From contig NZ_BAZF01000010.1 of assembly GCF_000813145.1 (NCBI RefSeq), positions 62,001 to 126,000 on the forward strand: DNA of 64,000 nucleotides. Reading direction: 5' to 3'. The stretch is from Geobacter sp. OR-1 (GTDB taxonomy: Bacteria > Desulfobacterota > Desulfuromonadia > Geobacterales > DSM-12255). Positions 28,400 to 37,015 of the stretch are shown here, in pieces. Under the pieces are notes generated by a model that had not been told where the DNA came from, did not search any database, and worked only from the letters and a program-made list of their open reading frames with translations. Positions within the stretch are counted from its first letter, which is position 1. Each line of letters starts with the position of its first letter. A program made the position numbers and the translations under genes.

Positions 28400-29740
28400 C
28401 TATATGCCAACCCCCGGCATTTTGTCAATGGCGGGCGGCATAATAGCGAGTTCCCTGACTGTCATTCCGGCCAGGATCTCCGCTCTCCCGTGTTCTATCC
28501 TGCGCAGAAGCCCGGTTACGCCTGCCGAATCAGCGCAGGAGAGCAAAGCGACCCCACTCCCTCCATACCCGCTCAAAGCGGTCAATATTTCATCCACCTT
28601 CAAATGGTCGATATCGCGGGCCGGAAGACAGGCCGAAGCATCAGCCCCCCCGGCCGTCAGAAACCCCTGGGCCACAAAAAAATTGAAGAGATCCAGGATG
28701 ATGCGGGTCGGCACATCCAGCTCCTCGGCAATCTCCTCAACGCTACGTGCCGGTTTCCCCGCAATAAATGCGGCGGCAATCTTCTGAAAAAGCGAAAGAG
28801 CGAGGTAATCCTGCATCGAGTGGTCTGGGGTCATCCTTAGCCCTCTGCGGCATTTCTTGAGGGTTTGATGCGCCCACGCAACCTCGCCGCCGAAAAGTAC
28901 CACTACCCAGCTGGTGTATATCCAGACCATTACCAGGGGCACCAGGGACAAAGCGCCGTAGATGGCATTGTAGCGCGTCACCCCCATCTGGAAATGAATG
29001 TAGCACCACTGTGCCAGCTGCCAGAGGGTACCGGCCAGCACCCCGCCGATCAGGGCGGAACTGAGCCGGACCTTCGTGTTGGGGATAAAGATGTAGAAAA
29101 AAATCAGGGCCAGCCAGATGCTCAGAAACGGGATAATCCCCAGGCCGTTGAAAACCAGGGCGCCAATATATGGAACCGAAAGCAGCCACAAGACAACGGC
29201 CTGGCTCTTCAGGCTGGTGGTGATGCTGGCTGCCGACAGCATCAGCAGCGGCGCCACCAGCGCAACACTCAGGTAATCGGTGAGTTTGCGATAAAACGAA
29301 CGGGTTTCGGTTACTCCCCAGATATCGTTAAAGGCCTCCTCAATCGAATCGAACAGGGAAACCGCGGTCAGGACGAGGGTAAAGAGCCCGACCACCCCCA
29401 GGGATGCGACATGCGTATTGTTGATATACTGGATGATATTGGCAACGGCCTTTTCGGAACCGACAGCAACTTGCTTGACTATAAGCGGTTCCAGGCGATT
29501 CTGGATGCCGAACCCCTTCAGAAGGGCAAACACCAGGGCCAGGAACGGGACCAGAGACAGAATGGTGGTAAAACTGAGGGCCGAGGCCTTCAATGAACAG
29601 CGGTCGGCAATAAAGTCCTTGGCCGCAACCAACAGGATCTGCGCAATCTTTATTACCGGCCGGCGCACCCCGGTATACTTTTCGGGGTTGACTCCGAGCA
29701 GTTCCGAGATCGATTTTTCAACCTTCAAGGCAAGATCCAT
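28400..29740 (-). CDS. YihY/BrkB family membrane protein with C-terminal winged helix
   Basis: 446 residues. Residues about 35-290 form the YihY core with six transmembrane helices (SALSFTTILSLVPFLALVFA is the hallmark). The last 140 residues are soluble and look like a helix-turn-helix module (VEEIAEELDVPTRIILDLFN). Such proteins were once called RNase BN, but no nuclease motif is present; transport or envelope function is more likely. Confidence 0.85.
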   Translation of the reverse strand: MDLALKVEKSISELLGVNPEKYTGVRRPVIKIAQILLVAAKDFIADRCSLKASALSFTTILSLVPFLALVFALLKGFGIQNRLEPLIVKQVAVGSEKAVANIIQYINNTHVASLGVVGLFTLVLTAVSLFDSIEEAFNDIWGVTETRSFYRKLTDYLSVALVAPLLMLSAASITTSLKSQAVVLWLLSVPYIGALVFNGLGIIPFLSIWLALIFFYIFIPNTKVRLSSALIGGVLAGTLWQLAQWCYIHFQMGVTRYNAIYGALSLVPLVMVWIYTSWVVVLFGGEVAWAHQTLKKCRRGLRMTPDHSMQDYLALSLFQKIAAAFIAGKPARSVEEIAEELDVPTRIILDLFNFFVAQGFLTAGGADASACLPARDIDHLKVDEILTALSGYGGSGVALLSCADSAGVTGLLRRIEHGRAEILAGMTVRELAIMPPAIDKMPGVGI

Positions 29741-29761
29741 GATTTACACCAACCCTGTTTA

Positions 29762-29791
29762 CAAAAAAGGGGCGCTGTCAATGCGCCCCTT
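29762..29791 (-). terminator. Rho-independent terminator after the YtxH gene
   Basis: Nine-base stem AAGGGGCGC (29767-29775) with GCGCCCCTT (29783-29791); read on the minus strand it is followed by TTTTTTG. It separates the YtxH/DUF948 unit from the YihY gene. Confidence 0.9.
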
Positions 29792-29814
29792 CCATTGCCA
29801 TACCGGGTCTTGAT

Positions 29815-30129
29815 TCAAGCCCCGCGGTATTTTTCCTTCTCGCGCTCCATCGCTTCCTTGCCGGCCTCAAGCGCCGAGGAAAGAATCGACTTCTTTTCCT
29901 TCAGAACTCCCTTGCCGTCTTCAATTGTGGTCATTATCTTGTCCTGAGCCTCGACAACATACTCCTTGATCTTGTCAACAGCATCCTCGGTGAGACTGGC
30001 AATCTTCTCCCTGACCTCCTTGCCGGTCTTGGGAGACATGAGCAGGGCCGCTCCCGCTCCAACTGCGGCCCCTGCCAGGAAAGAGAGAAGAACGGTCCCC
30101 GCGCTTACCCCATTATCATTGTTCGCCAT
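29815..30129 (-). CDS. YtxH-domain protein
   Basis: 104 residues: a glycine/alanine-rich hydrophobic segment (LLSFLAGAAVGAGAALLMSP) followed by KTGKEVREKI and a long amphipathic helix, the YtxH pattern. GGAGAAAAGCTG precedes ATG 30129. Overlaps the DUF948 gene by 14 bases. Family members are stress-related, of unknown mechanism. Confidence 0.83.
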   Translation of the reverse strand: MANNDNGVSAGTVLLSFLAGAAVGAGAALLMSPKTGKEVREKIASLTEDAVDKIKEYVVEAQDKIMTTIEDGKGVLKEKKSILSSALEAGKEAMEREKEKYRGA

Positions 30130-30523
30130 CAGCTTTTCTCCTTTTGCGTAGAAATTTTTCCACAGCATATTTCCCTGCCACCTTTGCACCGGTAACCCAC
30201 AGCGAAGAGGTGGAAAGAATGCCTGCAACAGAACCCACAACCCCGTTTATGGTGCGAAGCCCGCGGCCCGTGTCTCCGAGCGCTTCCATGAACGTTGCTA
30301 CTTCATCACGCTTTTCAGCGGTTTCATGAACAATCTCTTTCAAATCGGTCAATGTTTCGTGGAGTTCCTTAAGAACCGGCCGCAGATCGGCCTCGATCCG
30401 CTCAAGGGTCTCCCTGGATGCCGCAGCCGTCTTTTTTATTTCCAGAAACGCCGGCACAATTGCCGCGGCAAGCACTATCAAGGTCACCGCCATAATCAAC
30501 ACCGCGATGCTTACAATAACCAT
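30116..30523 (-). CDS. DUF948 protein
   Basis: 135 residues: an N-terminal transmembrane helix (about 3-26) and a helical region (30-95) of the DUF948 kind, then a basic tail (KFLRKRRKADGEQ). DUF948 and YtxH genes are often paired, as here. Function unknown. Confidence 0.78.
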   Translation of the reverse strand: MVIVSIAVLIMAVTLIVLAAAIVPAFLEIKKTAAASRETLERIEADLRPVLKELHETLTDLKEIVHETAEKRDEVATFMEALGDTGRGLRTINGVVGSVAGILSTSSLWVTGAKVAGKYAVEKFLRKRRKADGEQ

Positions 30524-30615
30524 GTCACCCCCTTGTCAATTCTGCATAAATCAGGATCATGCAGCAAGTATAGAGCAAAATCGGCAATTTTCAACAAAGA
30601 GTATTACGCCGAAGA

Positions 30616-30897
30616 TCACCAGTCCTCGATCTCCGCAGCCAGAATCTCCACGTCGGGGCGTTCATCCACAAGCCACTCTTCCAGTTTTTCAAGAAGTTGC
30701 CGCGCATACAGCTTGCTTGAGCTCACCGTGACAAAGCCGAGTTCCGCTGTCGCAGGATCATCCTGCCGCTCCACCTCGGCCGCCGAGACATTGAACCGGT
30801 TGCGGGCTCTTGACAACACACTCTTTACTATGCCGCGCTTGCCTTTCAGCGAGTGACAGGGGAGCGCAAGGGAAACCTGCAATACGCAAACATGCAT
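30616..30897 (-). CDS. DUF503 (YlxP-like) protein
   Basis: 93 residues beginning MHVCVLQVSLALPCHSLKGK, the DUF503/YlxP signature, and containing FVTVSSSK. YlxP genes often lie near rbfA/infB; here the gene stands apart. AGGAGG precedes the ATG. Divergent from the LuxR-type gene, sharing a 125-base region with a strong palindrome. Confidence 0.85.
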   Translation of the reverse strand: MHVCVLQVSLALPCHSLKGKRGIVKSVLSRARNRFNVSAAEVERQDDPATAELGFVTVSSSKLYARQLLEKLEEWLVDERPDVEILAAEIEDW

Positions 30898-30954
30898 CAG
30901 TATACCTCCTACAAGAATTACCCCTCGGAAACGTCGAATTCAACGCGTTGCCAG

Positions 30955-30987
30955 TTGACATTTTGTCTAAGAATTATATAATTCTTA
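30955..30987 (+). promoter_or_regulatory. Sigma-70 promoter with overlapping 20-bp palindrome
   Basis: TTGACA (30955-30960), 16 bases, TATAAT (30977-30982). The -10 box lies in the centre of a perfect 20-base palindrome (30968-30987, TAAGAATTAT and its complement). A repressor bound there would block the promoter of the LuxR-type gene starting at 31022. The palindrome lies 70-90 bases from the divergent DUF503 gene. Confidence 0.72.
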
Positions 30988-31021
30988 CCATAAAATTCCG
31001 TAGCCATAAAAAGGTATCCAC

Positions 31022-31633
31022 ATGTCGATCAATATAATGATCAATCTCAGCAATCTTGTCTTGAGCAATGCACTGGCCGAGCTACTTACAAGGGCGCCTG
31101 ACGGCTACCAGGCATCGGTCAGCAACGGATCGGCGCATAACGGCAGCAATGCGCCCGCACTGATACTAGTGGATGCCTCCTCGCTGAAACCGGAGTTGTT
31201 CACCAACTGGCCTTCCGCCAAGGTGATACTGTTCGATACCGGCCTGCAGGAAAACGAGATTATCAGCATCCTCCTCTCCCACAAGCTCGACGGGGTCATT
31301 GCAACCGACACGGAAACGTCGCTGTTCCTCAAGGCGCTGTCGGTCATTCATGCCGGACAGGTATGGATCGACAACACCAAGCTGAAGGCGCTCCTCAACT
31401 ATGCGGAGTCCTCGGCGCGCGCCAAAAACACCGACAAGATCAGCCGCAAGGAGCAAGAGGTGATCGTCCTGGTCTCCCAGGGTTACAAGAACAAAGAGAT
31501 TGCAGACCGGCTCAATATCAGCGAACAGACGGTCAAGGCCCACATCAGCCATATATTCCGCAAGGTGAAGGTCACCAACCGTTCCCAGTTGGTGCCGCTG
31601 GCAATGAAGTACCGGCTTCCGCCCATCGCCTGA
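31022..31633 (+). CDS. LuxR/NarL-type transcription regulator
   Basis: 203 residues. The C terminus (about 138-195) is a LuxR helix-turn-helix: SRKEQEVIVLVSQGYKNKEI and RLNISEQTVKAHISHIFRKV. The N terminus resembles a receiver domain (LILVDASS, DGVIATDT) but lacks the full acidic pocket and conserved lysine, so phosphorylation is doubtful. It has its own terminator and lies just upstream of the patatin operon, which it may control. Confidence 0.85.
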   Translation: MSINIMINLSNLVLSNALAELLTRAPDGYQASVSNGSAHNGSNAPALILVDASSLKPELFTNWPSAKVILFDTGLQENEIISILLSHKLDGVIATDTETSLFLKALSVIHAGQVWIDNTKLKALLNYAESSARAKNTDKISRKEQEVIVLVSQGYKNKEIADRLNISEQTVKAHISHIFRKVKVTNRSQLVPLAMKYRLPPIA

Positions 31634-31656
31634 AGATACCAGCATATCTATTCATA

Positions 31657-31687
31657 AATGCCGGCGACTCCGCCGGCATTTTCATTT
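31657..31687 (+). terminator. Rho-independent terminator of the LuxR-type gene
   Basis: Ten-base stem AATGCCGGCG/CGCCGGCATT with loop ACTC, then TTTCATTT. Downstream, a weak promoter match for the patatin operon is TTGCCT (31778-31783) and TAATAA (31800-31805). Confidence 0.88.
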
Positions 31688-31861
31688 CCCCGGCAAACTG
31701 TTACGACTTTAGACATACCTGATTTGCCCCCCGCGAACTACCCCCTAAAGCGCCTAAATAAATAGCCAGTAGGGCAATTGCCTAATTCGTTATCACTGCT
31801 AATAAATGGACAGGCTCTTCATGCTGTATTCATGGCATCTTGTTGCCAAAAAGGACGCAAC

Positions 31862-34621
31862 ATGTCCGGATCCCCGGCCCAAAATGATCCAGCACCACTC
31901 ACGCTTGACAAGGTGCTCGAAGAGGAACGCAATGCCATAGATCCGCAGAGCGGCAGGAGTGGTGGATCTGACGGCTATACCGCCCTCTGCCTGTCCGGAG
32001 GAGGCATCCGCAGTGCCACCTTCAACCTGGGTATCCTCCAGGGACTTGCCAAGGCCGGGTTGCTCAAGCAGTTCGACTACCTGTCCACGGTTTCCGGCGG
32101 CGGTTATATCGGTGCCTGGCTCAGCGCCTGGATCGCCCGCAGCTGTTTCCCGTACGTGAACCATCAGCTCGCATCCCAACAGGACGTTCAGAATCCCGGG
32201 ACGGAACCGGAGCCGATCCGGCAACTGCGAAACTTCAGCAACTACCTGTCGCCCAAGGTGGGGTTGATGAATGCCGACACCTGGACGCTGGCCGCTACAT
32301 TCATAAGAAATATGCTGATCAACTGGGCCGTCATTCTCCCCTTCCTGGCTGCCGCTCTCATGCTGCCGAGGTTCATGATTCACGTTGTGGCTCTCAACTG
32401 CGGTTTCTGGCCAATAGTAACCATCCTGTCGCTGGGAGGGTTAATGGTCTTTTTCTCCATCATCTACGAGGCAGTAGACCTCCCCAGCCTCGGTAACGCC
32501 AAGATAGAAAAGGTCTGTTTCAAGATCTGCTTTCTTACCCCTTTTCTCGGATACGCAGTCCTGTTTGCCATAGCGTGGGGGTGGTTCGTACAACACGAAC
32601 CCCTGGCGCTGCTAGCCTCTGCCGGGCTATCCAGGCCGTATCTTCTGGATAGTGCCATTGCGAATCTGAAAACGGCCTTTGCCATCATGGGCGCAGCCTA
32701 TCATAGCGCCGCCTGGGGTGTGGGTCTCACCATTGCCTCGATCAGGACGAAACAGATCCCGCACCCGTACAAGGTTTTATGGTTTCTTTTCTCGGCAGCA
32801 TGTTCCGGTGCGCTTGGCGGATACCTGCTCATTCTTTCGGCCGAGAGTCTCAACCACCTTATCCCCAACGACCTGCCGGCCTATGCCTGCTTCGCAGCGC
32901 CGCTCTTCATCGGCGCATTCCTGACCGCGGGTCTGCTGCAAGTGGCGCTTGTCCGTCTTGCGTCTGAAGAAACCGATCGGGAATGGTGGGCCAGCGCCGC
33001 CGCCCACCCGCTGATCGTCACCTGCCTGTGGCTGGCCGGGTCGGCGCTGGTCTACTATGGCCCGCAACTCTTTTTCTCGCACATTTCGACCCTGCAAAGC
33101 ACCGCTGTCAGCCTATTCGGTATCTTCTCAGGGGCGGCCACCGCCTTCTTCGGCCACAGTGACAGCACCCCGGCTTCCGCCAGGAAGGAAGAAGATCTCA
33201 AGAAAAAGGGGATCAATCTCCTGATGTCTCTGGCGGCGCTTTTGTTCATAGCAACGTTCCTTATCCTCCTCTCACTGGGGACAAGCTGGATACTGGAAGG
33301 ACGGCCGGACAATTTTTCCATTGATCACCACGTCCTGCAACTCCATAACAGCTGCAAAAAAGAGGATTACCAGCTCGCGCTGTACACCTTTGGCTGCTTT
33401 ATACTGTGCGGCGGTTTGATCAGCTATTTTGTGGATATCAACCGTTTTTCGCTCCACTGCATGTACCGTAACCGGCTGATCAGGTCCTATCTGGGGGGAT
33501 CAAGGAAACAGCCTGTGGTAAATATGACTGCGGCAGCTCAGACAAAAGAAGATCTGGCGCCATGTGTGCCGAAGATGACCGATGAAAGAGCACCCAACCC
33601 GCTGACCGGGTTTGACTGGAAGGACAATATCGACATGAGCGCCCTTAGGGAGCGGCCGTTTCATATCATCAACATCGCCCTCAATGTCGCCGCCGACGAA
33701 AAGCTATCCTGGCAGCAGCGCAAAGCGGAATCGTTTACCATCAGCCCGCTCCATGCCGGGGGAAAAGAGATCGGCTACCGCCCCATAAACAAGTATGCGG
33801 CACCGCAATCCAAATCCCTTCTGCCGCACGAAGGGATAAGCCTGGGTACCGCCATGGCCATCTCCGGGGCGGCGGCAAGCCCGAACATGGGCTACCACTC
33901 TTCCCCGCTGATCACCTTCATCATGGCGCTGTTCAATCTGCGGCTCGGCTGGTGGCTCGGCCACACCGGCGACAAAGGAGGCGGCACCTGGCGTAACACC
34001 GGTCCGAAATGGTCCGCGGGAATCATGTTCAGAGAGATGTTCGGCCGCACCTCGGACCATTACAAATACATCTACCTCTCCGACGGCGGCCATTTCGAAA
34101 ACCTCGGGCTATACGAGATGGCGCTGCGCCGTTGCCGGTTCATTGTGGCAATCGATGCCGGCTGCGACGAGAAAAAAAGCTTCGAAGATCTCGGCAATGC
34201 GCTCCGCAAGATCAGGATCGACCTCTGCACCACGGTAACGCTGGATCTGACGCCGATCATCGACAAGAACAAGCGGTGCGCCAGCGGCACCATCGACTAC
34301 CCAGCCGTCGATGGCAAGCCGGCGTTTACCGGACGGATCGTTTATATCAAACCGGTCATCGACGAAAAGGAGCCGGCAGACATCTATAACTATTACCGGG
34401 CAAACCGGACGTTTCCCCATGAACCGACCTCGGACCAGTGGTTCAGCGAATCGCAGTTCGAGAGTTACCGGATGCTTGGTTTTCACACCATGAAAGAGAT
34501 CCTGGCCAACAACTGGTGGTGTGGTTCGACCGGCAGATTCCTCGATAAGGTTGAGGCCTACATGAAAAAGACAAACGGGAGGAGCAATGAAACGGATATG
34601 GACAGGTCTGTCGGTTGTTAG
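31862..34621 (+). CDS. Large membrane patatin-like phospholipase
   Basis: 919 residues. The patatin parts are split: residues about 40-115 hold the oxyanion loop LSGGGIRSATF and the nucleophile in STVSGGGYIG (Ser78), and residues about 600-900 hold the catalytic Asp in DGGHFENLG (Asp741). Between them lie about eight to ten transmembrane helices (about 140-560). Lipid acyl hydrolase activity at a membrane is expected. The frame opens at 31778; ATG 31862 (AAAGGACG upstream) is preferred. Its end overlaps the next gene by 35 bases. Confidence 0.85.
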   Translation: MSGSPAQNDPAPLTLDKVLEEERNAIDPQSGRSGGSDGYTALCLSGGGIRSATFNLGILQGLAKAGLLKQFDYLSTVSGGGYIGAWLSAWIARSCFPYVNHQLASQQDVQNPGTEPEPIRQLRNFSNYLSPKVGLMNADTWTLAATFIRNMLINWAVILPFLAAALMLPRFMIHVVALNCGFWPIVTILSLGGLMVFFSIIYEAVDLPSLGNAKIEKVCFKICFLTPFLGYAVLFAIAWGWFVQHEPLALLASAGLSRPYLLDSAIANLKTAFAIMGAAYHSAAWGVGLTIASIRTKQIPHPYKVLWFLFSAACSGALGGYLLILSAESLNHLIPNDLPAYACFAAPLFIGAFLTAGLLQVALVRLASEETDREWWASAAAHPLIVTCLWLAGSALVYYGPQLFFSHISTLQSTAVSLFGIFSGAATAFFGHSDSTPASARKEEDLKKKGINLLMSLAALLFIATFLILLSLGTSWILEGRPDNFSIDHHVLQLHNSCKKEDYQLALYTFGCFILCGGLISYFVDINRFSLHCMYRNRLIRSYLGGSRKQPVVNMTAAAQTKEDLAPCVPKMTDERAPNPLTGFDWKDNIDMSALRERPFHIINIALNVAADEKLSWQQRKAESFTISPLHAGGKEIGYRPINKYAAPQSKSLLPHEGISLGTAMAISGAAASPNMGYHSSPLITFIMALFNLRLGWWLGHTGDKGGGTWRNTGPKWSAGIMFREMFGRTSDHYKYIYLSDGGHFENLGLYEMALRRCRFIVAIDAGCDEKKSFEDLGNALRKIRIDLCTTVTLDLTPIIDKNKRCASGTIDYPAVDGKPAFTGRIVYIKPVIDEKEPADIYNYYRANRTFPHEPTSDQWFSESQFESYRMLGFHTMKEILANNWWCGSTGRFLDKVEAYMKKTNGRSNETDMDRSVGC

Positions 34622-35867
34622 CATTGTTGCCCTGGCTCCCCTGCTCATACAGGGATGCAGTCATACGAAGCCGATTGCCCCGGCAGCCAAGAACGGGCCT
34701 GCGGCCTGTGCTGAACCGTTCCGGTTCGACAAGAACAGGGGCGCCAGGCAATTCGATCTGGTGTTCGAGGGGGGCGGCGCCAAAGGAACGGTTTTCGTCG
34801 GTGCGCTGCAGGAGTTCCAGCAGCGGAACATCACCGGTAAACGGTTTGTCGGCACCTCGGCCGGAGCCATCACCGCCACCCTGCTTGCGGCAGGATACAC
34901 CGCGGACGAGATGCTTGCCGCCGTAAACGAGAAGACCCCCGCAGGCAAGCCCAGATTCTCCACCTTCATGGATATCCCGGGAGCCTTTGACCGGCAGGAT
35001 ATCCTTGACAGCTATACCTACAAATTCTTCGGGGAAGTCGATATGCCATTCATCAGCAAGCGGTCAGAGGAGAAGATCGACGAAAAGATCTTCGCTCAGT
35101 TGATGGAACATGACCGCTACCGGATTCTGTTCTCGTTTATCGAGCGGGGCGGGGTCTATGAGGGGAAAAAGTTCCACGAATGGCTGACCGAAAAACTCGA
35201 TGCCGGGTGCCGCAACCTTGGAAACGCCACGCTTAAAGAGTTTAGCGACAAGACCGGCAACGAGCTGACCGTTGTAGCCTCCGACACCACTGCCCAGGAA
35301 AAACTGGTGCTCAACAGCCTGACTGCCCCGGATTGCCCGGTAGCCTGGGCCGTGCGGATGTCGATGAGCATTCCGTTCGTCTGGCAGGAGGTGCGCTGGC
35401 AGAAGGATTGGGGGAGATACCGCGGCCAGGATATCACCGGTCACACCATTGTCGATGGCGGTGTCATCTCGAACTTCCCTTTGGACCTCGTTGCCGCCAG
35501 CGACCCGAAGTTCGTCGCCATCATGGGAACGACCGGCGCTGCCGACGCCCCGCAACTCGGGCTGCTGATAGACGAGAAGATCGAGGTGCCTGACGCTGCA
35601 GGCACCGAGCCTAAGGCGAGCAAGGGGATACTTGACGAAGCGAAGGAGCTGAAGACCGTCAAGCGGCTCATGCGCCTGGTGGACACCATGACCGACGCCA
35701 ACGACAAGTTCGTGATGAGCATCCATCCCGACAAGGTCTGCCGACTCCCGGCCAAGGGTTACGGCACGACCGAGTTCGACATGAGTGACCAGCGGGTGGA
35801 GTTGCTGATCAAAGCCGGAAGGGATGCGGCACGGCAGTGCCTGGACAGAATGCGGCTGGATCGATAA
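34587..35867 (+). CDS. Patatin-like phospholipase lipoprotein
   Basis: 426 residues. A lipoprotein signal with lipobox LIQGC (Cys24), then a patatin domain: GGGAKG (62-67), GTSAG (Ser91) and catalytic Asp290 in VDGGV. Expected to hydrolyse phospholipids in the periplasm or outer membrane. Very similar to the next gene (for example QEVRWQKDWG, DITGHTIVDGG, LPAKGYGTTEFDMS), so the two are a tandem duplication in which one copy gained, or the other lost, the export signal. Confidence 0.87.
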   Translation: MKRIWTGLSVVSIVALAPLLIQGCSHTKPIAPAAKNGPAACAEPFRFDKNRGARQFDLVFEGGGAKGTVFVGALQEFQQRNITGKRFVGTSAGAITATLLAAGYTADEMLAAVNEKTPAGKPRFSTFMDIPGAFDRQDILDSYTYKFFGEVDMPFISKRSEEKIDEKIFAQLMEHDRYRILFSFIERGGVYEGKKFHEWLTEKLDAGCRNLGNATLKEFSDKTGNELTVVASDTTAQEKLVLNSLTAPDCPVAWAVRMSMSIPFVWQEVRWQKDWGRYRGQDITGHTIVDGGVISNFPLDLVAASDPKFVAIMGTTGAADAPQLGLLIDEKIEVPDAAGTEPKASKGILDEAKELKTVKRLMRLVDTMTDANDKFVMSIHPDKVCRLPAKGYGTTEFDMSDQRVELLIKAGRDAARQCLDRMRLDR

Positions 35868-35878
35868 GGAGGGGAGCA

Positions 35879-37015
35879 ATGGGAACGGAATTCGACCTGG
35901 TATTTGAAGGCGGGGGCGCCAAGGGTTCGGTATTTGTCGGCGCCATCGAGGAGTTCGAACGGCGCGGCCACACGGCACGAAGGTTTGTCGGCACCTCGGC
36001 CGGCGCGATCACTGCGACATTGATGGCGGCCGGCTACAAAGCACCGGCAATGCTGCAGGCGACAACCGAGACAACAAAAGAGGGGAAACCGCGCTTCGCC
36101 ACGTTCATGGACATTGCTGCGAAATTTGCGTCCGAAGAGATCAAAAACAGCCTCACCTACACCATCTTCCGCAAAATTGACCTGCCGCTGGTCCCGGAAT
36201 CTACCGAGGAATGGCTGGACAAACAGCTCATGAAACGGCTGATGAAGATCGATGCCTACCGGGAAATCTTCTCCTTTGTCGAGCGGGGGGGATTGTATGC
36301 CGGAGACGCCTTCATCGACTGGCTTCGAGAGAAACTGGACGCCCGGATCTCGGGGTTGGGCAACCTCAACTTCAGGGAATTTGCCCGGCAGACCAACTCC
36401 GACCTCTCGGTAGTTGCCTCGGACACCTCTTCCCACGACATGCTGATCCTCAACAGCCGCACCGCGCCGGATTGTCCGGTCGCCTGGGGAGTGAGGATGT
36501 CCATGAGCATACCGTTCCTCTGGCAGGAGGTGCGCTGGCAAAAGGATTGGGGCACCTACCGGGGCAAGGATATCACCGGCCACACCATTGTTGACGGCGG
36601 CGTGCTCTCCAACTTCCCGATCTACTACCTGACCTCGGACGATGACGAGGTCCAGGCGGTCATGGGATCGATCGATCCCGATGCCTGTCCGAACCTCGGC
36701 CTCCTTATCGATGAGACAATCACCGTGTCCGGAGCACCGGCAAAAGCGGAAAAAACCGGATCAGCCGGCACCGATGAAGGGCTGCTGGACCATGTCACCC
36801 GGCTCAAGACCATTCAGAGGGTCACCAGGATACTCGATACCCTTACCGACGCCCATGACCGTTCCGCCATCGCGGCCCACGAAGACGAGGTCTGCCGGCT
36901 CCCGGCCAAAGGGTACGGCACCACCGAGTTCGACATGAGCGGCAAGAGGCTCGAAGCCCTGATCGCTGCCGGTAGAGAGGCGATGAAAAACCATCTCGAC
37001 ACCAGGGGATTCTGA
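35879..37015 (+). CDS. Patatin-like phospholipase, cytoplasmic copy
   Basis: 378 residues, the paralog of the previous gene without a signal: GGGAKG at 11-16, GTSAG with Ser40, and Asp239 in VDGGV. AGGAGGGG precedes ATG 35879; the frame upstream to 35837 overlaps the earlier gene and is not used. Its stop overlaps the glycosidase start (TGATG). Confidence 0.87.
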   Translation: MGTEFDLVFEGGGAKGSVFVGAIEEFERRGHTARRFVGTSAGAITATLMAAGYKAPAMLQATTETTKEGKPRFATFMDIAAKFASEEIKNSLTYTIFRKIDLPLVPESTEEWLDKQLMKRLMKIDAYREIFSFVERGGLYAGDAFIDWLREKLDARISGLGNLNFREFARQTNSDLSVVASDTSSHDMLILNSRTAPDCPVAWGVRMSMSIPFLWQEVRWQKDWGTYRGKDITGHTIVDGGVLSNFPIYYLTSDDDEVQAVMGSIDPDACPNLGLLIDETITVSGAPAKAEKTGSAGTDEGLLDHVTRLKTIQRVTRILDTLTDAHDRSAIAAHEDEVCRLPAKGYGTTEFDMSGKRLEALIAAGREAMKNHLDTRGF

